DNA of 64,000 nucleotides, from the NCBI RefSeq assembly GCF_014645695.1, contig NZ_BMMF01000002.1, forward strand, positions 314,292 to 378,291, given 5' to 3'. This DNA comes from Salinarimonas ramus (GTDB lineage: Bacteria > Pseudomonadota > Alphaproteobacteria > Rhizobiales > Beijerinckiaceae). The stretch's first letter is position 1, and every line of letters starts with the position of its first letter. Of the stretch, positions 18,402 to 27,486 are shown in pieces. Made by a program: the position numbers and the translations under genes. Below the pieces are notes generated by a model. The model had not been told where the DNA came from. It made no database searches and saw only the letters and a program-made list of their open reading frames with translations.

Positions 18402-19053
18402 GGAGGTACCTCTCCCAGGCATCGATGGAGACGCTCAGCGTCGGGTCCGCGCCCTCGCCCCAGAGCTCGCTCCCGGTGAAGCGCACCGTGTAGAGATGCT
18501 GCGGCGCCTCGCCGCCGCCATGAGCGTTGGTGTCGGGGAAGACGTGGGCGCCGTGGGCGATCTCGATCGTGCCCGTCTTGCCGCGGGCGTAGCGCGGGAG
18601 CCGCGTGTGGCCGGCGGGGTTCGTCACGATCGTGCGCACGCGATCGCCGACGGCGAAGCGCGGCGGCGCGCTCGTCTCGCGCTCGGTCGGGCCGCCCCGG
18701 GCGAGGGCCGCGGGCACCGCCTCTGCGGACAGCATCCGCGACAGCCGCGCGCCCGGGCGCAGCGAACGCCCGGCGGCGAGCTCGTCCGCACCCACCAGCC
18801 CGGCGGCGAGCACGAGGCGCTCCAGACCCTTCGTCCAGATCTCGTAATAGCTGGAGGCGAGGTATTCCGCCGGCGGCAGGCTCTCGCGGGCGTGGCGCGA
18901 GGCGTCGAGCGTCCACGAGCCCGTGGCGCCCATGGCCAGCGTGACGCCGAAGGCACGCCGCTCCCAGGGCGCGTGGAAATTCGGCTCGGTCTCCGGCTCC
19001 GGGACGACGGGGCCGAAGCCGTGCATGCCGCCGAGGTCCTGCGCGCCGTTCAT
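18391..19053 (-). CDS. nthB: nitrile hydratase subunit beta
   Basis: This 220-residue subunit forms the alpha-beta heterodimer that hydrates nitriles to amides. It opens with [16 protein letters not shown], the family hallmark, followed by [19 protein letters not shown]. The C-terminal SH3-like barrel has [19 protein letters not shown] and ARGKTGTIE. The ATG overlaps the alpha-subunit stop by four bases (ATGA), so subunits should be made in equal amounts. The upstream frame is open but lies inside nthA. Length is normal for the family. Confidence 0.93.
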   Translation of the reverse strand: MNGAQDLGGMHGFGPVVPEPETEPNFHAPWERRAFGVTLAMGATGSWTLDASRHARESLPPAEYLASSYYEIWTKGLERLVLAAGLVGADELAAGRSLRPGARLSRMLSAEAVPAALARGGPTERETSAPPRFAVGDRVRTIVTNPAGHTRLPRYARGKTGTIEIAHGAHVFPDTNAHGGGEAPQHLYTVRFTGSELWGEGADPTLSVSIDAWERYLHGA

Positions 19054-19694
19054 GGCGCCGCCTCCTCGGGCGATCGTGCCAGCCCCGCGCCGATCATCGA
19101 ATCGCGCGTGACGAGGTCGGCGAGCCGCGCCTCGTCCCAGCCCTCCGTGCCCTCGGGGCGCATGGGCACCACGAGGTAGCGGATCTCGGCGGTGGAATCC
19201 CACACGCGGATCGCGGTCGTCTCGGGCAGCGAGACGCCGAAATCCGTGAGCACCGCGCGCGGCTCCATCACCGCGCGGGAGCGGTAGGGCGCGGACTTGT
19301 ACCAGGTCGGCGGCAGGCCGAGCACGGGCCATGGGTAGCAGGAGCACAGCGTGCAGACGACGAGGTGATGCTCTTCCGGCGTATTGAACACCGCCACCAT
19401 GTGCTCGCCCTGGCGGCCGACGAAGCCCATGGAGGCGATGGCGGCGGTGGCGTCCGTCTCCAGCGCGGCGCGGAAGGCGGGATCGTTCCAGGCGCGGGCG
19501 ACGACGCGCGCGCCGTTGCGCGGCCCGACCTTGGTCTCGTAGGTGTCGATGAGCGCATCGATCGCCGCCGGCTCGACGTAGCCCTTCTCGACGAGGATCG
19601 ATTCGAGCGCCTTCACCCGCGCCTCGATGGGCGTCAGGTGGCTGTGGCCGGCATGATCGTGATCATGATCGTGGTGTTCGTGCTGGTGCGCCAT
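19050..19694 (-). CDS. nthA: nitrile hydratase subunit alpha, cobalt type
   Basis: This 214-residue catalytic subunit binds the metal through [11 protein letters not shown] (C114, C117, S118, C119). Threonine in CTLCSC marks the low-spin cobalt class; iron enzymes have CSLCSC. The two outer cysteines are normally oxidised after translation. An unusual histidine-rich head, [17 protein letters not shown] (residues 3-19), precedes the conserved part, which begins near residue 22. Order alpha-beta-activator is more familiar from iron enzymes. No amidase gene is adjacent, so the resulting amides must be handled elsewhere. Lead-peptide regulation is not evident upstream. Confidence 0.95.
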   Translation of the reverse strand: MAHQHEHHDHDHDHAGHSHLTPIEARVKALESILVEKGYVEPAAIDALIDTYETKVGPRNGARVVARAWNDPAFRAALETDATAAIASMGFVGRQGEHMVAVFNTPEEHHLVVCTLCSCYPWPVLGLPPTWYKSAPYRSRAVMEPRAVLTDFGVSLPETTAIRVWDSTAEIRYLVVPMRPEGTEGWDEARLADLVTRDSMIGAGLARSPEEAAP

Positions 19695-19740
19695 GGCGCG
19701 AGACTAGGCGAGCGCGCCGACGCTGTCACGCGGGCGCGCG

Positions 19741-21174
19741 TCAGCTCGCCACCGCGCGCGGGCGCACGACCTCCGCCGGCGGGCGGGCGAGGCAGACGCG
19801 ATTGCGGCCCGAGCGCTTGGCGGCGTAGAGCGCCGCGTCGGCGGCGCGCATGACGTCGTCCTCCTCTGCGCCGATCTCCGCCTCGGCGACGCCGAAGCTC
19901 GCCGACACGCCGATGCGTTCGCCGGCGACCTCGAAGATCTCGGAGGCGAGCCGCTCACGGATGCGCTCGGCGAGCGCCATGGCGCCCTCCTTGCGGGTGG
20001 AGGGCAGGAGGAGCACGAATTCCTCGCCGCCGATGCGCCCGATGACGTCCGCATCAGCCCGCACCGCCGCGCGCAGGAGCTCCGCCACGGCGGTGAGCAC
20101 GCGGTCGCCAGCGGCGTGGCCGTGCACGTCGTTGATGCGCTTGAAATGGTCGATGTCGACGGCGATCAGCGAGAACGGGCGCTGGTAGCGACCCGCGAGC
20201 GCGATCTCGCGGCGCATGGCGGCGTCGAAGCCGCGGCGGTTGAGGGTCTGCGTCAGCTCGTCGGTATGCGAGAGCCGTCGCAGCTCCTCCTCCAGCGCGA
20301 GGCGCTGCTCGATCTCGGCGGCGAGCTCCTCGCGGGAGCATTCAGCCTCGATCAGCGCGTACTTGAGATCCGTGACGTCGCAGAACGAGATCACGAACCC
20401 GTCCTCCAGCGGCACGATGGTGACGCGCAGCCAGGTGTCGAGGCGCCGGTGCGAGATGTTGATCTCGAAGCGCTCGGTCACGCGCTCCTCGACGACCCGC
20501 ACGCAGCGATCCCACACGCGCCGCGCCACGAGGCCGGGAAAGAGGGCCTTGAAGGAGCCGTGGACGAGCCGCCAGACGGGGTGGCCGGAATATTCGGACG
20601 CCTGCTGGTTCGCCGTGACGATCACCGCGTCGACGACGCGCCCCTGCGGGTCGCGCACGGCGCGAACGCTCATGATGCCGTCCTGCGAGGCCTCCAGGAC
20701 GGCGGTGAGGAGGTCCTCGCGCGAGCGCCGCGCGGTGACGAAGGTGGCGATGCGGTCGCTCCCGCAGGGCGCCTTGCAGGGGAGGATGAGCTTCTCCCAG
20801 GTGCGCACGCGGCGCACGGCGACCGATTCGAGGACGGCGAGGAGCGGCGTGCGCTCGCGCCGCACCCGGTTGAGGAGCTCGAGATACGCGCGGGCGGCGG
20901 GCTCGGACATCTCGGAGACGAGGCGTCCCGCCATGTCGATGCCGTAGGTCGCCGTCACAGCCGGGCCGTAGCGCAGGTAGAACCAGTCGTCCTCGCCCCA
21001 GGGCTCCAGCAGCTCGACGCTCGCGGCGATGGTCTCGTCGAGACGCTCGAAGAGCGCCTCGACGGGCGCGCGCCCGTCGGCCTCCGCGAGCGCCGCGTGG
21101 ACGTCGAGGATCTCGCCGGCCTCGGGGGCGGCGGCGTGGTCGCGAATGTCGCTCGTGTGGACGGTGGAATTCAT
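19741..21174 (-). CDS. PAS-domain diguanylate cyclase (GGDEF)
   Basis: This 477-residue protein makes the second messenger cyclic di-GMP. Residues ~45-130 resemble a PAS_5-type sensor (FYLRYGPAVTATYGIDMAGR). Residues ~153-270 form a second PAS (EASQDGIMSVRAVRDPQG, then ISFCDVTDLK). A coiled-coil linker leads to the GGDEF domain (~300-465) with DELTQTLNRRGF, VDIDHFKRINDVHGHAAGD and the active site GGEEF at 382-386. The upstream inhibitory I-site (RxxD) reads ADAD, so the arginine is missing and product feedback may be weak. There is no EAL domain and no membrane segment. The nitrile hydratase operon lies 46 bases downstream on the same strand but looks functionally unrelated. Confidence 0.92.
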   Translation of the reverse strand: MNSTVHTSDIRDHAAAPEAGEILDVHAALAEADGRAPVEALFERLDETIAASVELLEPWGEDDWFYLRYGPAVTATYGIDMAGRLVSEMSEPAARAYLELLNRVRRERTPLLAVLESVAVRRVRTWEKLILPCKAPCGSDRIATFVTARRSREDLLTAVLEASQDGIMSVRAVRDPQGRVVDAVIVTANQQASEYSGHPVWRLVHGSFKALFPGLVARRVWDRCVRVVEERVTERFEINISHRRLDTWLRVTIVPLEDGFVISFCDVTDLKYALIEAECSREELAAEIEQRLALEEELRRLSHTDELTQTLNRRGFDAAMRREIALAGRYQRPFSLIAVDIDHFKRINDVHGHAAGDRVLTAVAELLRAAVRADADVIGRIGGEEFVLLLPSTRKEGAMALAERIRERLASEIFEVAGERIGVSASFGVAEAEIGAEEDDVMRAADAALYAAKRSGRNRVCLARPPAEVVRPRAVAS

Positions 21175-21381
21175 CGAACGAAATCAGCCCTCGTTGACGC
21201 GGGGAACCCTAGGCCCGCGCCCCATGCGGGGCCGTGAAGTCGATCCGTCGAATTGTTCCGGTTTCGCGGGTTTTTCCCGTCCGGCGGCTTCCCATCGTGT
21301 ACGAAATGACGGGCATGGGCCTTGCGAAGCGCGGGGCACGGCGTGATGCACCGCGAAATCGTGCCGTTATGGGACGGATGA

Positions 21382-21696
21382 ATGAGAACGCGCGTTAATC
21401 CTCTTGCACGCCTCGCCTGCTTCGGGGCGGCTCTCGTCGTGGGTGGCGAATCAGCCCGCGCGGACCAGGTCGCCACCGACGAGCGTGCCTGCGGCGGCGA
21501 TGCGTGGAGCTACGCCATCGTCGTGCCGCGCTCGGCGCCGGACGGGCGCTACGCGGTGGGGCCCCAGACCTTCTGCGCCGAGGTGGCGCGCGAGAGCCCC
21601 TCCCCGCTCGGGCCGATCGGCATCGTCATCGACCCGTTCGCCGCGGGCGGCGCGCCCGAGCCGCCCGAATTCGTTCCGCCCCCGCGGCGCCGCTGA
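21382..21696 (+). CDS. small secreted hypothetical protein
   Basis: This 104-residue product has a plausible Sec signal peptide (basic start, hydrophobic LARLACFGAALVVGG, then SARAD cleavage region). It holds two cysteines (ERACGG and QTFCAE), which could form a periplasmic disulfide, and a proline-rich tail ending PPPRRR. No family is recognised. The gene stands between the diguanylate cyclase and the YHS gene, both on the opposite strand. Confidence 0.6.
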   Translation: MRTRVNPLARLACFGAALVVGGESARADQVATDERACGGDAWSYAIVVPRSAPDGRYAVGPQTFCAEVARESPSPLGPIGIVIDPFAAGGAPEPPEFVPPPRRR

Positions 21697-21736
21697 CGGG
21701 CACGACGCCCGCCGCGGCGGCGCGACCCCTCGCCGA

Positions 21737-22210
21737 TCAGTCGGCGAGGATGCGCGGCCAGTTCGCGTCCGCGCGGGCGATGAAGCCGGAAACGTCGCCC
21801 TCCCAGGTGCGCTGCACGTTGCCGTCGTAGTTCACGTAGAGCTTGCCGTCGACGATGCGCCAGAAGTTCGGGTCGCCCGGCGCGCGATAGCCCTCGGCGG
21901 CGGCCCAGGCACAATAGCCGCCGTACTGGGGCGCGTAGGCCTCCGGGTCGGCCTCGAAGGCGGCGAGGTTGTCGGCGCTCGCGAAGCGCCAGGTCGCGCC
22001 GTTCCATTCGGTCTCGTGCGCGCGGGTGCCCTCCACGGGGCGCCCCTCGCGGAAATACGCGACCGGGTCGTAGCCGCCGAGCGCGAGGCTCGAGAAGCGC
22101 CCGGTATAGACCGGGTCGGCATCGGCACGCGCCGGGCCGGTGCGCAGGAGGGCTGCGGCGCCCAATGCGAGGGGCAAGGCGAAGAGGGTGCGGCGGGTGA
22201 GGTCGGTCAT
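21737..22210 (-). CDS. YHS domain-containing exported protein
   Basis: This 157-residue protein has a Tat-like leader (LTRRTLFALPLALGAAALL) cleaved near ARADA. The mature part holds a YHS-like domain: LGGYDPVAYFREGRPVEGT, then WNGATWRFASADNLAAFEADP and YGGYCAWAAAEGYRAPGDP. YHS domains are linked to metal binding or copper handling, although the strict YHS cysteine pair is not complete here. It lies 33 bases after the flavin disulfide reductase on the same strand and is probably co-transcribed, which hints at a redox or metal role. Confidence 0.85.
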   Translation of the reverse strand: MTDLTRRTLFALPLALGAAALLRTGPARADADPVYTGRFSSLALGGYDPVAYFREGRPVEGTRAHETEWNGATWRFASADNLAAFEADPEAYAPQYGGYCAWAAAEGYRAPGDPNFWRIVDGKLYVNYDGNVQRTWEGDVSGFIARADANWPRILAD

Positions 22211-22243
22211 GATCGTCTCTCCTCGATGTCGGAGCGATGGTCG

Positions 22244-23680
22244 TCAGGTCCAGCGCTGCAGGAAGCGCACGACCTTGCGCGTGCGCTCCGAGAACAGGCT
22301 CGGGGTGAAGTGCGCGCCGGCGGCGCGCTTGGAGACTTCCGACAGGGTCGGATAGGGCGCGATCGCGCTCGCGACCGCGGCGATCTTCAGCTTCTGCGTG
22401 ACGGCAAGCACCCAGGGCAGGATCAACTCGCCCGCATGCGCACCCACGATCGTCGCGCCGAGCACCCGCCCGCCCTTGCCGACGACGACCTTGGCGAAGC
22501 CCTCCGTCTCGCGCTCGGCGCGGGCGCGGTCGTTCTCGGCGAAGGTGAAGCGCGCGACCGTGTGCGGCACGCCGCTTTTCTCGGCCTCCGCCGCCGTGAG
22601 CCCGACATGGGCGAGCTCGGGATCGGCATAGGTGACCCATGGCACGGCGGAATGGTCCGCCTTCGCCGGCAAATGGAAGAGCGCCTGGCGCACGACGATG
22701 CCCGCGTGATAGCCGGCGACGTGCGTGAATTGCGGGCCGCCGGCCACGTCGCCGATGGCGAAGACGCGCTTGTTCGTGGTGCGCAGGCGATCATCGACCG
22801 TGACGCCGCGGGGCGTGTAGGCGATGCCGGCGGCGTCCAGATCGAGCCCGGCGACGTTGGCGCGTCGCCCCGCGGCGACGAGGAGGTGCGAGCCCTCGAT
22901 GCGCGTCGTCTCGCCGCCTTCCAGAATCGTCACCGCGACGCCGTTGCCGGCGCGCTCGACCCGCTCGATCTTCACGTATTCGCGGATGTCGACGCCCTCG
23001 GCCCCGAGGCGGTCGCGCACGATCGCCGCCGCCTCGGCGTCGTCGCGCACGAGGACGCGGCCCGCGTCGAGCACGGTCACGGCGGAGCCGAGCCGGCGGT
23101 GGGCCTGCGCCATCTCGAGCCCGATCGGCCCGCCGCCGACGACGATCAGCCGATCGATCCGCTCGGCGTTGTCGAACAGGGTCTCGTTGGTGAAGTACGG
23201 CGTCTCGGAGAGGCCGGGGATCGGCGGCACGGCGGGCGAGGAGCCCGTCGCGACGACGAAGCGGCGCGCCACGATCCGCCGCCCGCCGGCCTCCACCGTG
23301 CGCGCGTCGAGGAAGCGCGCGGGCGCCTCGATGACGGTGACGCCGAGCCCGCGGAAGCGCTCGGGGCTGTCGTGGGGCGCGATGCCGGCGATGACGCCCT
23401 GGACGTGATCGCGCACCTTCAGGAAGTCGATCGCCGGCTCGTGGCCGTTGACGCCGAAGCGTCCGGAGGTGCGCACCGCCTGCGCGGCGTGCGCCGCGGC
23501 CAGCAGCGCCTTCGACGGCACGCAGCCGTAGTTCAGGCAATCCCCGCCCATCTTGTGCTTCTCGACGAGCACGACGCGCGCGCCCATCTGCGCCGCGCCG
23601 GCCGCGACCGACAGGCCGCCCGAGCCGCCGCCGATGACGCAGATGTCCGCGTGCAGGATGTCGGAGGTCGCTGCGCTCAT
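22244..23680 (-). CDS. FAD-dependent pyridine nucleotide-disulfide oxidoreductase (mercuric reductase/dihydrolipoyl dehydrogenase-like)
   Basis: This 478-residue flavoprotein has an N-terminal FAD site (CVIGGGSGGLSVAAGAAQMG), the redox-active disulfide GGDCLNYGCVPSK (C48, C53), a NAD(P) site (LIVVGGGPIGLEMAQAHRRL) and the ATAxGD-like motif VFAIGDVAGGPQFTH. It lacks the HMA domain of true MerA and no mer genes are adjacent. It is not next to 2-oxoacid dehydrogenase genes, so it is probably not the main lipoamide dehydrogenase. The ATG at 23680 has GGAG eight bases upstream; an earlier ATG at 23743 adds a basic, non-conserved stretch. Pairing with a YHS exported protein suggests thiol or metal redox work. 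Confidence 0.9.
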   Translation of the reverse strand: MSAATSDILHADICVIGGGSGGLSVAAGAAQMGARVVLVEKHKMGGDCLNYGCVPSKALLAAAHAAQAVRTSGRFGVNGHEPAIDFLKVRDHVQGVIAGIAPHDSPERFRGLGVTVIEAPARFLDARTVEAGGRRIVARRFVVATGSSPAVPPIPGLSETPYFTNETLFDNAERIDRLIVVGGGPIGLEMAQAHRRLGSAVTVLDAGRVLVRDDAEAAAIVRDRLGAEGVDIREYVKIERVERAGNGVAVTILEGGETTRIEGSHLLVAAGRRANVAGLDLDAAGIAYTPRGVTVDDRLRTTNKRVFAIGDVAGGPQFTHVAGYHAGIVVRQALFHLPAKADHSAVPWVTYADPELAHVGLTAAEAEKSGVPHTVARFTFAENDRARAERETEGFAKVVVGKGGRVLGATIVGAHAGELILPWVLAVTQKLKIAAVASAIAPYPTLSEVSKRAAGAHFTPSLFSERTRKVVRFLQRWT

Positions 23681-23813
23681 GATCCGTCTCCGCTCGTCGT
23701 CGCCGCGGATGGTGCGGCCCTCGTCGAGCGGAGAATGACGCAATCGGCCGCGCGCGCCAGAAAACCCTCGTTCACGCGCGGTGCCTTTTTCGTGATGCGT
23801 CCGCGAGGACGGA

Positions 23814-25454
23814 TCACATCGTGTCGAGATCGTCCGAATTCGCGATCTTCACGTCGAGAAGCGCCGGTCCGTCGCGAAACGACAGCACCTCCTCGAGCGA
23901 AGACGCCATTTCGTCCAGCGTCTGCGCCCGCCGGCCCATGCAGCCGAGGCCCTCGGCGGCGCGGTCGAACCGTGTCTCGGCGAGCTCGGCCGGCACGCCC
24001 TCGCCCGTGGCATCGGCCGCGCCTTGCGCCGCGCTCGTGTCGGCGACGACGAGGTTGATCGGCACGCCCAGGCGCCGCGCGCTCTCGAGAATGCCGATGG
24101 CACGCGTCGCGCCTCGTTCGCCGGCGAGAGCCACGACGACCCGGCCGGGCACCGCCAGCGCTGCGCCGAGCGCCGCCGGGAAGGCGGCGCCCTCGGCGGC
24201 GGGTCCGCGCGCGACGAGGAGGCCGCGCCCGCAGCGCTTGACCGTGAAGCCGCGATGCGCCGCTTCCGCCACCGCGCCGGGCTCGACCAGGAGGAGCCCG
24301 TCGGCGGGCATGTAGGCGTCGAGAAGCGCGACGAGCCGCGCCAGCGACGGCGCCTCCGGCGTGCTCGCGAGCCGCGCGGCATGCGCCTCGCGCTCCTCGG
24401 CGCGCGCGGCGGCGAGCGATGCCGCCCAAGCGGCGCGCGCCTCGGGCACACCCGCCTCGCGCTTGTCGAGCACGTGCGCCAGCGCCTCGATCCCGGCGCG
24501 GGGATCGCCCCAGAGCGGCACGTCCACCGCCCGCACCCGCCCGATGGCTTCGGCCTGCGCCTCGAGCGCGATCACGCGCGCGGGAAAGCCGACGAGCTCG
24601 GGATGGCGCGCGGCGAGCTCGTCGAGGGCGCCGCCGATCGCGATCACGAGATCGGCCTCGGCGAGGGCCTTCGCCGCGACGCCCCCCGGCCGCACGAGAC
24701 CGGCCGCGATCTCGCCCGTGCAGGCGACGGCGCCGATCCCGCCGGGCGTGTGCGCGACGGGCAGCGATTGCGCCTCCGCCAGCTCCTGGAGCGCCTTCGC
24801 GGCACGCGAGACGTGGACGTCCGGTCCCGCCAGGACGAGAGGGCGCTCGGCGCCCGCCAGCCGCTCCGCCGCCTCGTTCAGCGCCTCGAGATCGGGGCGC
24901 GCGCGCAGCGCCGAGGCGGCCTCGAAGCGCCCGTGCTCGACGAGATCGTCGGTGGCGACGTCCGCCTCCTGCGCGCGGACGGCCTCGGGCACCACGAGGG
25001 CGACGGGCCCGGGCCGTCCGGTCGTCGCCGCGATGAAGGCGCGACGCACGAGGCCCGGCACGTCGGCCGCGCGCGCGACGCGGATCGTCTCCTTGCAGCT
25101 CCCCGCGAGAATCGTCGCGTCGAGCGCGTCCGGCTCCGGCAGGATCGCCAGCACCGGCGAGCCGGCCTCGCGGGCCGCGAGGAGGCCCGCCGACGCCTCG
25201 GCGACGAGCGCGGAGCGTGCGAGCGAGACGAGCCCGACACGGCCGGAGGCCTGCGCATAGGCATCCGCCGCGAAGGCGGCCGCGCGGGCGTCGACGATGG
25301 GCGCGTGCGCGAGGCCGAGCTCGACGAGCGCGCCGTCGAGCGGAGCGCTGGAGAGCCCGCCCGACAGGAAGATCGGTCCCGCCCCGTGCGCCTGCAGCAT
25401 GCGCGCCAGCGCCTCGGCCCCGCTCAGGCGCTCCATGGCGCGCTCGTCCTGCAT
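23814..25454 (-). CDS. acetolactate-synthase-like TPP-fold protein, probably non-catalytic
   Basis: This protein of about 546 residues follows the three-domain layout of thiamine-diphosphate enzymes: Pyr domain (SGAEALARMLQAHGAGPIFL onward), central domain (ERPLVLAGPDVHVSRAAKAL, GGVAAKALAEADLVIAIGGA) and PP domain. Key residues are changed. The catalytic Glu of HEQGAAHMADGYA is replaced in DARAAAFAADAYA (Ala56). The cofactor motif GDG...NN is replaced by AGERGATRAIG...VVADTS. It is therefore likely a pseudoenzyme or has a new role. The start is uncertain: ATG codons at 25517, 25454 and 25436 are possible. It is divergent from psuK across about 150 bases. Confidence 0.82.
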   Translation of the reverse strand: MQDERAMERLSGAEALARMLQAHGAGPIFLSGGLSSAPLDGALVELGLAHAPIVDARAAAFAADAYAQASGRVGLVSLARSALVAEASAGLLAAREAGSPVLAILPEPDALDATILAGSCKETIRVARAADVPGLVRRAFIAATTGRPGPVALVVPEAVRAQEADVATDDLVEHGRFEAASALRARPDLEALNEAAERLAGAERPLVLAGPDVHVSRAAKALQELAEAQSLPVAHTPGGIGAVACTGEIAAGLVRPGGVAAKALAEADLVIAIGGALDELAARHPELVGFPARVIALEAQAEAIGRVRAVDVPLWGDPRAGIEALAHVLDKREAGVPEARAAWAASLAAARAEEREAHAARLASTPEAPSLARLVALLDAYMPADGLLLVEPGAVAEAAHRGFTVKRCGRGLLVARGPAAEGAAFPAALGAALAVPGRVVVALAGERGATRAIGILESARRLGVPINLVVADTSAAQGAADATGEGVPAELAETRFDRAAEGLGCMGRRAQTLDEMASSLEEVLSFRDGPALLDVKIANSDDLDTM

Positions 25455-25606
25455 CGTCCCGTGCCCTCGGTCATTGTCGAGGTCGACAGGTTTGGACCGG
25501 GAGGGGACCGGGTTCAAGGGGGGATCTCCCGGGCATGCCGGCCTCTTCCCTCGCCCGCGCCCCTCTGCTAGGTCCGCCCATCCTTCCAGACCGGACCTCG
25601 TCCACC

Positions 25607-26536
25607 ATGCGCCCTCCCCCGCCTCGCCGCATCCTCTGCCTCGGCGGCGCGGCCGTGGATCGCACGTACGTGGTCCGCGATGCGGTGCGGCTCGGCACCT
25701 CGAACCCGGCCGGCGCGGGCGTCTCGCACGGCGGCGTCGCGCGCAACGTCGCGGAGAATCTGGCGCGCCTCGGCTCGCGCGTCGCCCTCGCCAGCGTCGT
25801 CGGCGACGACGCGCCGGGCGGGGAGATCGCGGAGGCGCTGGCGCGGCTCGGCGTCGACCTCTCGGGCATCGAGCGCATCGCGGGCGCGCGCACGGCGGAA
25901 TACGTGGCCGTCCTGGCGCCCGACGGCGCGCTTCATGTCGGGCTCGCCGCCATGGACGTCCTCGCCGGGCTCGATGCCGGCTTCGTCGCCCGCGCGGCCT
26001 GCGACGACGCGGGCCTCGTCTTCGCCGACGCGAATTGCGGCGCGGACGCCCTCGGAGCGCTCCTCGCGCGCGCGCGGAGCGCGCCCTGGCGCCTCGCGAT
26101 CGACGCCGTCTCCGTCGCCAAGTCCGCGCGCCTGCCGCGCGATCTGCGCGGCATCGACGTCCTGTTCTGCGCCCGCGACGAGGCGCAGGCGCTCGTCGGC
26201 GATAGCGGCCCGCCGGAAGATCTCGCCCACGCCCTCGTGGCGCGCGGCGCGGCGGCGGCGATCGTCACGCTGGGCGCCGACGGGCTCGTCCAGGCCGATG
26301 CGCAGGGCGCGATCCGGTGGCCTGCGCCGGCGGCTCGCGTCGTCGACGTCACCGGCGCCGGCGACGCGCTCATCGCCGGAACCTTGCATCGCCTCGCCTC
26401 GGGCGCGACGCTGACGGACGCGCTCGCGGCCGGCCAGGCGCTCGCCCGCCTCACCATCGCCCGCCCCGGCGCCGTGCGCGCCGACCTCTCGCCCGCCCTC
26501 CTCGCGGAGGCTTTGGCCGACGGAGCCCCGACATGA
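25607..26536 (+). CDS. psuK: PfkB-family carbohydrate kinase, probable pseudouridine kinase
   Basis: This 309-residue kinase has the PfkB glycine-rich start LCLGGAAVDRTY, HGGVARNVAENLARLGSRVA (PfkB signature 1) and the catalytic DVTGAGDALIAG (signature 2, with the base Asp). It overlaps the pseudouridine-5'-phosphate glycosidase gene by four bases (ATGA), which points to phosphorylation of pseudouridine. Ribokinase itself would be the alternative without that neighbour. The frame is open further upstream, but conserved sequence starts at RRILCLGGA. Confidence 0.88.
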   Translation: MRPPPPRRILCLGGAAVDRTYVVRDAVRLGTSNPAGAGVSHGGVARNVAENLARLGSRVALASVVGDDAPGGEIAEALARLGVDLSGIERIAGARTAEYVAVLAPDGALHVGLAAMDVLAGLDAGFVARAACDDAGLVFADANCGADALGALLARARSAPWRLAIDAVSVAKSARLPRDLRGIDVLFCARDEAQALVGDSGPPEDLAHALVARGAAAAIVTLGADGLVQADAQGAIRWPAPAARVVDVTGAGDALIAGTLHRLASGATLTDALAAGQALARLTIARPGAVRADLSPALLAEALADGAPT

Positions 26537-27474
26537 CCGCTCGCCACCACGCCACCAATCTCCCGGCCTGCCTCGACGTCGCGCCCGAGGTCGAAGAGGC
26601 GCTCGCTGCCGGGCGGCCGGTGGTCGCGCTCGAATCGACCATCATCACCCACGGCATGCCCTGGCCGGCGAACCTCGAGACCGCGCGCGCGGTAGAGGAC
26701 GTCGTGCGCACGGGCGGCGCGGTGCCCGCCACCATCGCCGTGATCGCGGGGCGCGTGCGCGTCGGCCTCGACGGCGCGACGCTCGAGGCGCTCGCTCGGA
26801 AAGCCGACGTGATGAAGCTCTCGCGGGCCGATCTCCCCTTCGCCGTCGCCACCGGGCGCGACGGCGCGACGACAGTGGCCGCGACCATGATCTGCGCCGC
26901 CCTCGCGGGCATCCGCGTCTTCGCCACCGGCGGCATCGGGGGCGTGCATCGCGGCGTCGAGGAGACGATGGACGTCTCGGCGGATCTGGAGGAGCTCGCG
27001 CGCACGCCGGTCTGCGTCGTCTGCGCCGGCGCCAAGGCGATCCTCGACCTGCCGCGTACGCTGGAAGCGCTGGAGACCCGCGGCGTGCCGGTGATCGGCT
27101 ACCGCACCGACGATCTGCCCGCCTTCTGGAGCCGCTCGTCGGGCCTGCCGGCGCCGCTGCGCCTCGACGAGGCGGGCGCCATCGCGGCCATGATCGAGGC
27201 CAAGCGCGATCTCGGCCTCGAAGGCGGCGTGCTCGTCACCAACCCGGTGCCGGAGGAGGCGGAGATCCCGCGTGCGGAGATCGACGCGCACATCGCCACC
27301 GCGCTGGCGGAGGCGAAGGCGCAGCGCATCGCGGCCAAGGCGGTGACGCCCTTCCTGCTCGGGCGCCTCGTCGAGCTGACCGGCGGGCGCAGCCTCGCGA
27401 CGAACGTCGCGCTGGTGAAGAGCAACGCGGCGCTCGCGGCTGGGATCGCGAGCGCGCTCTCGACCGGCGGCTGA
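26533..27474 (+). CDS. psuG: pseudouridine-5'-phosphate glycosidase
   Basis: This 313-residue enzyme breaks the C-C glycosidic bond of pseudouridine 5'-phosphate to give uracil and ribose 5-phosphate. Conserved stretches are VALESTIITHGMPWPANLET, PATIAVIAGRVRVGL, FATGGIGGVHRG, SADLEELARTPVCVVCAGAK and TNPVPEE. Length fits the family. It is translationally coupled to psuK, completing the two-step catabolic route for RNA-derived pseudouridine. It converges on cobT with a 12-base gap. No PSUT-type nucleoside transporter is adjacent. Confidence 0.95.
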   Translation: MTARHHATNLPACLDVAPEVEEALAAGRPVVALESTIITHGMPWPANLETARAVEDVVRTGGAVPATIAVIAGRVRVGLDGATLEALARKADVMKLSRADLPFAVATGRDGATTVAATMICAALAGIRVFATGGIGGVHRGVEETMDVSADLEELARTPVCVVCAGAKAILDLPRTLEALETRGVPVIGYRTDDLPAFWSRSSGLPAPLRLDEAGAIAAMIEAKRDLGLEGGVLVTNPVPEEAEIPRAEIDAHIATALAEAKAQRIAAKAVTPFLLGRLVELTGGRSLATNVALVKSNAALAAGIASALSTGG

Positions 27475-27486
27475 GGGCGGGGCGCC

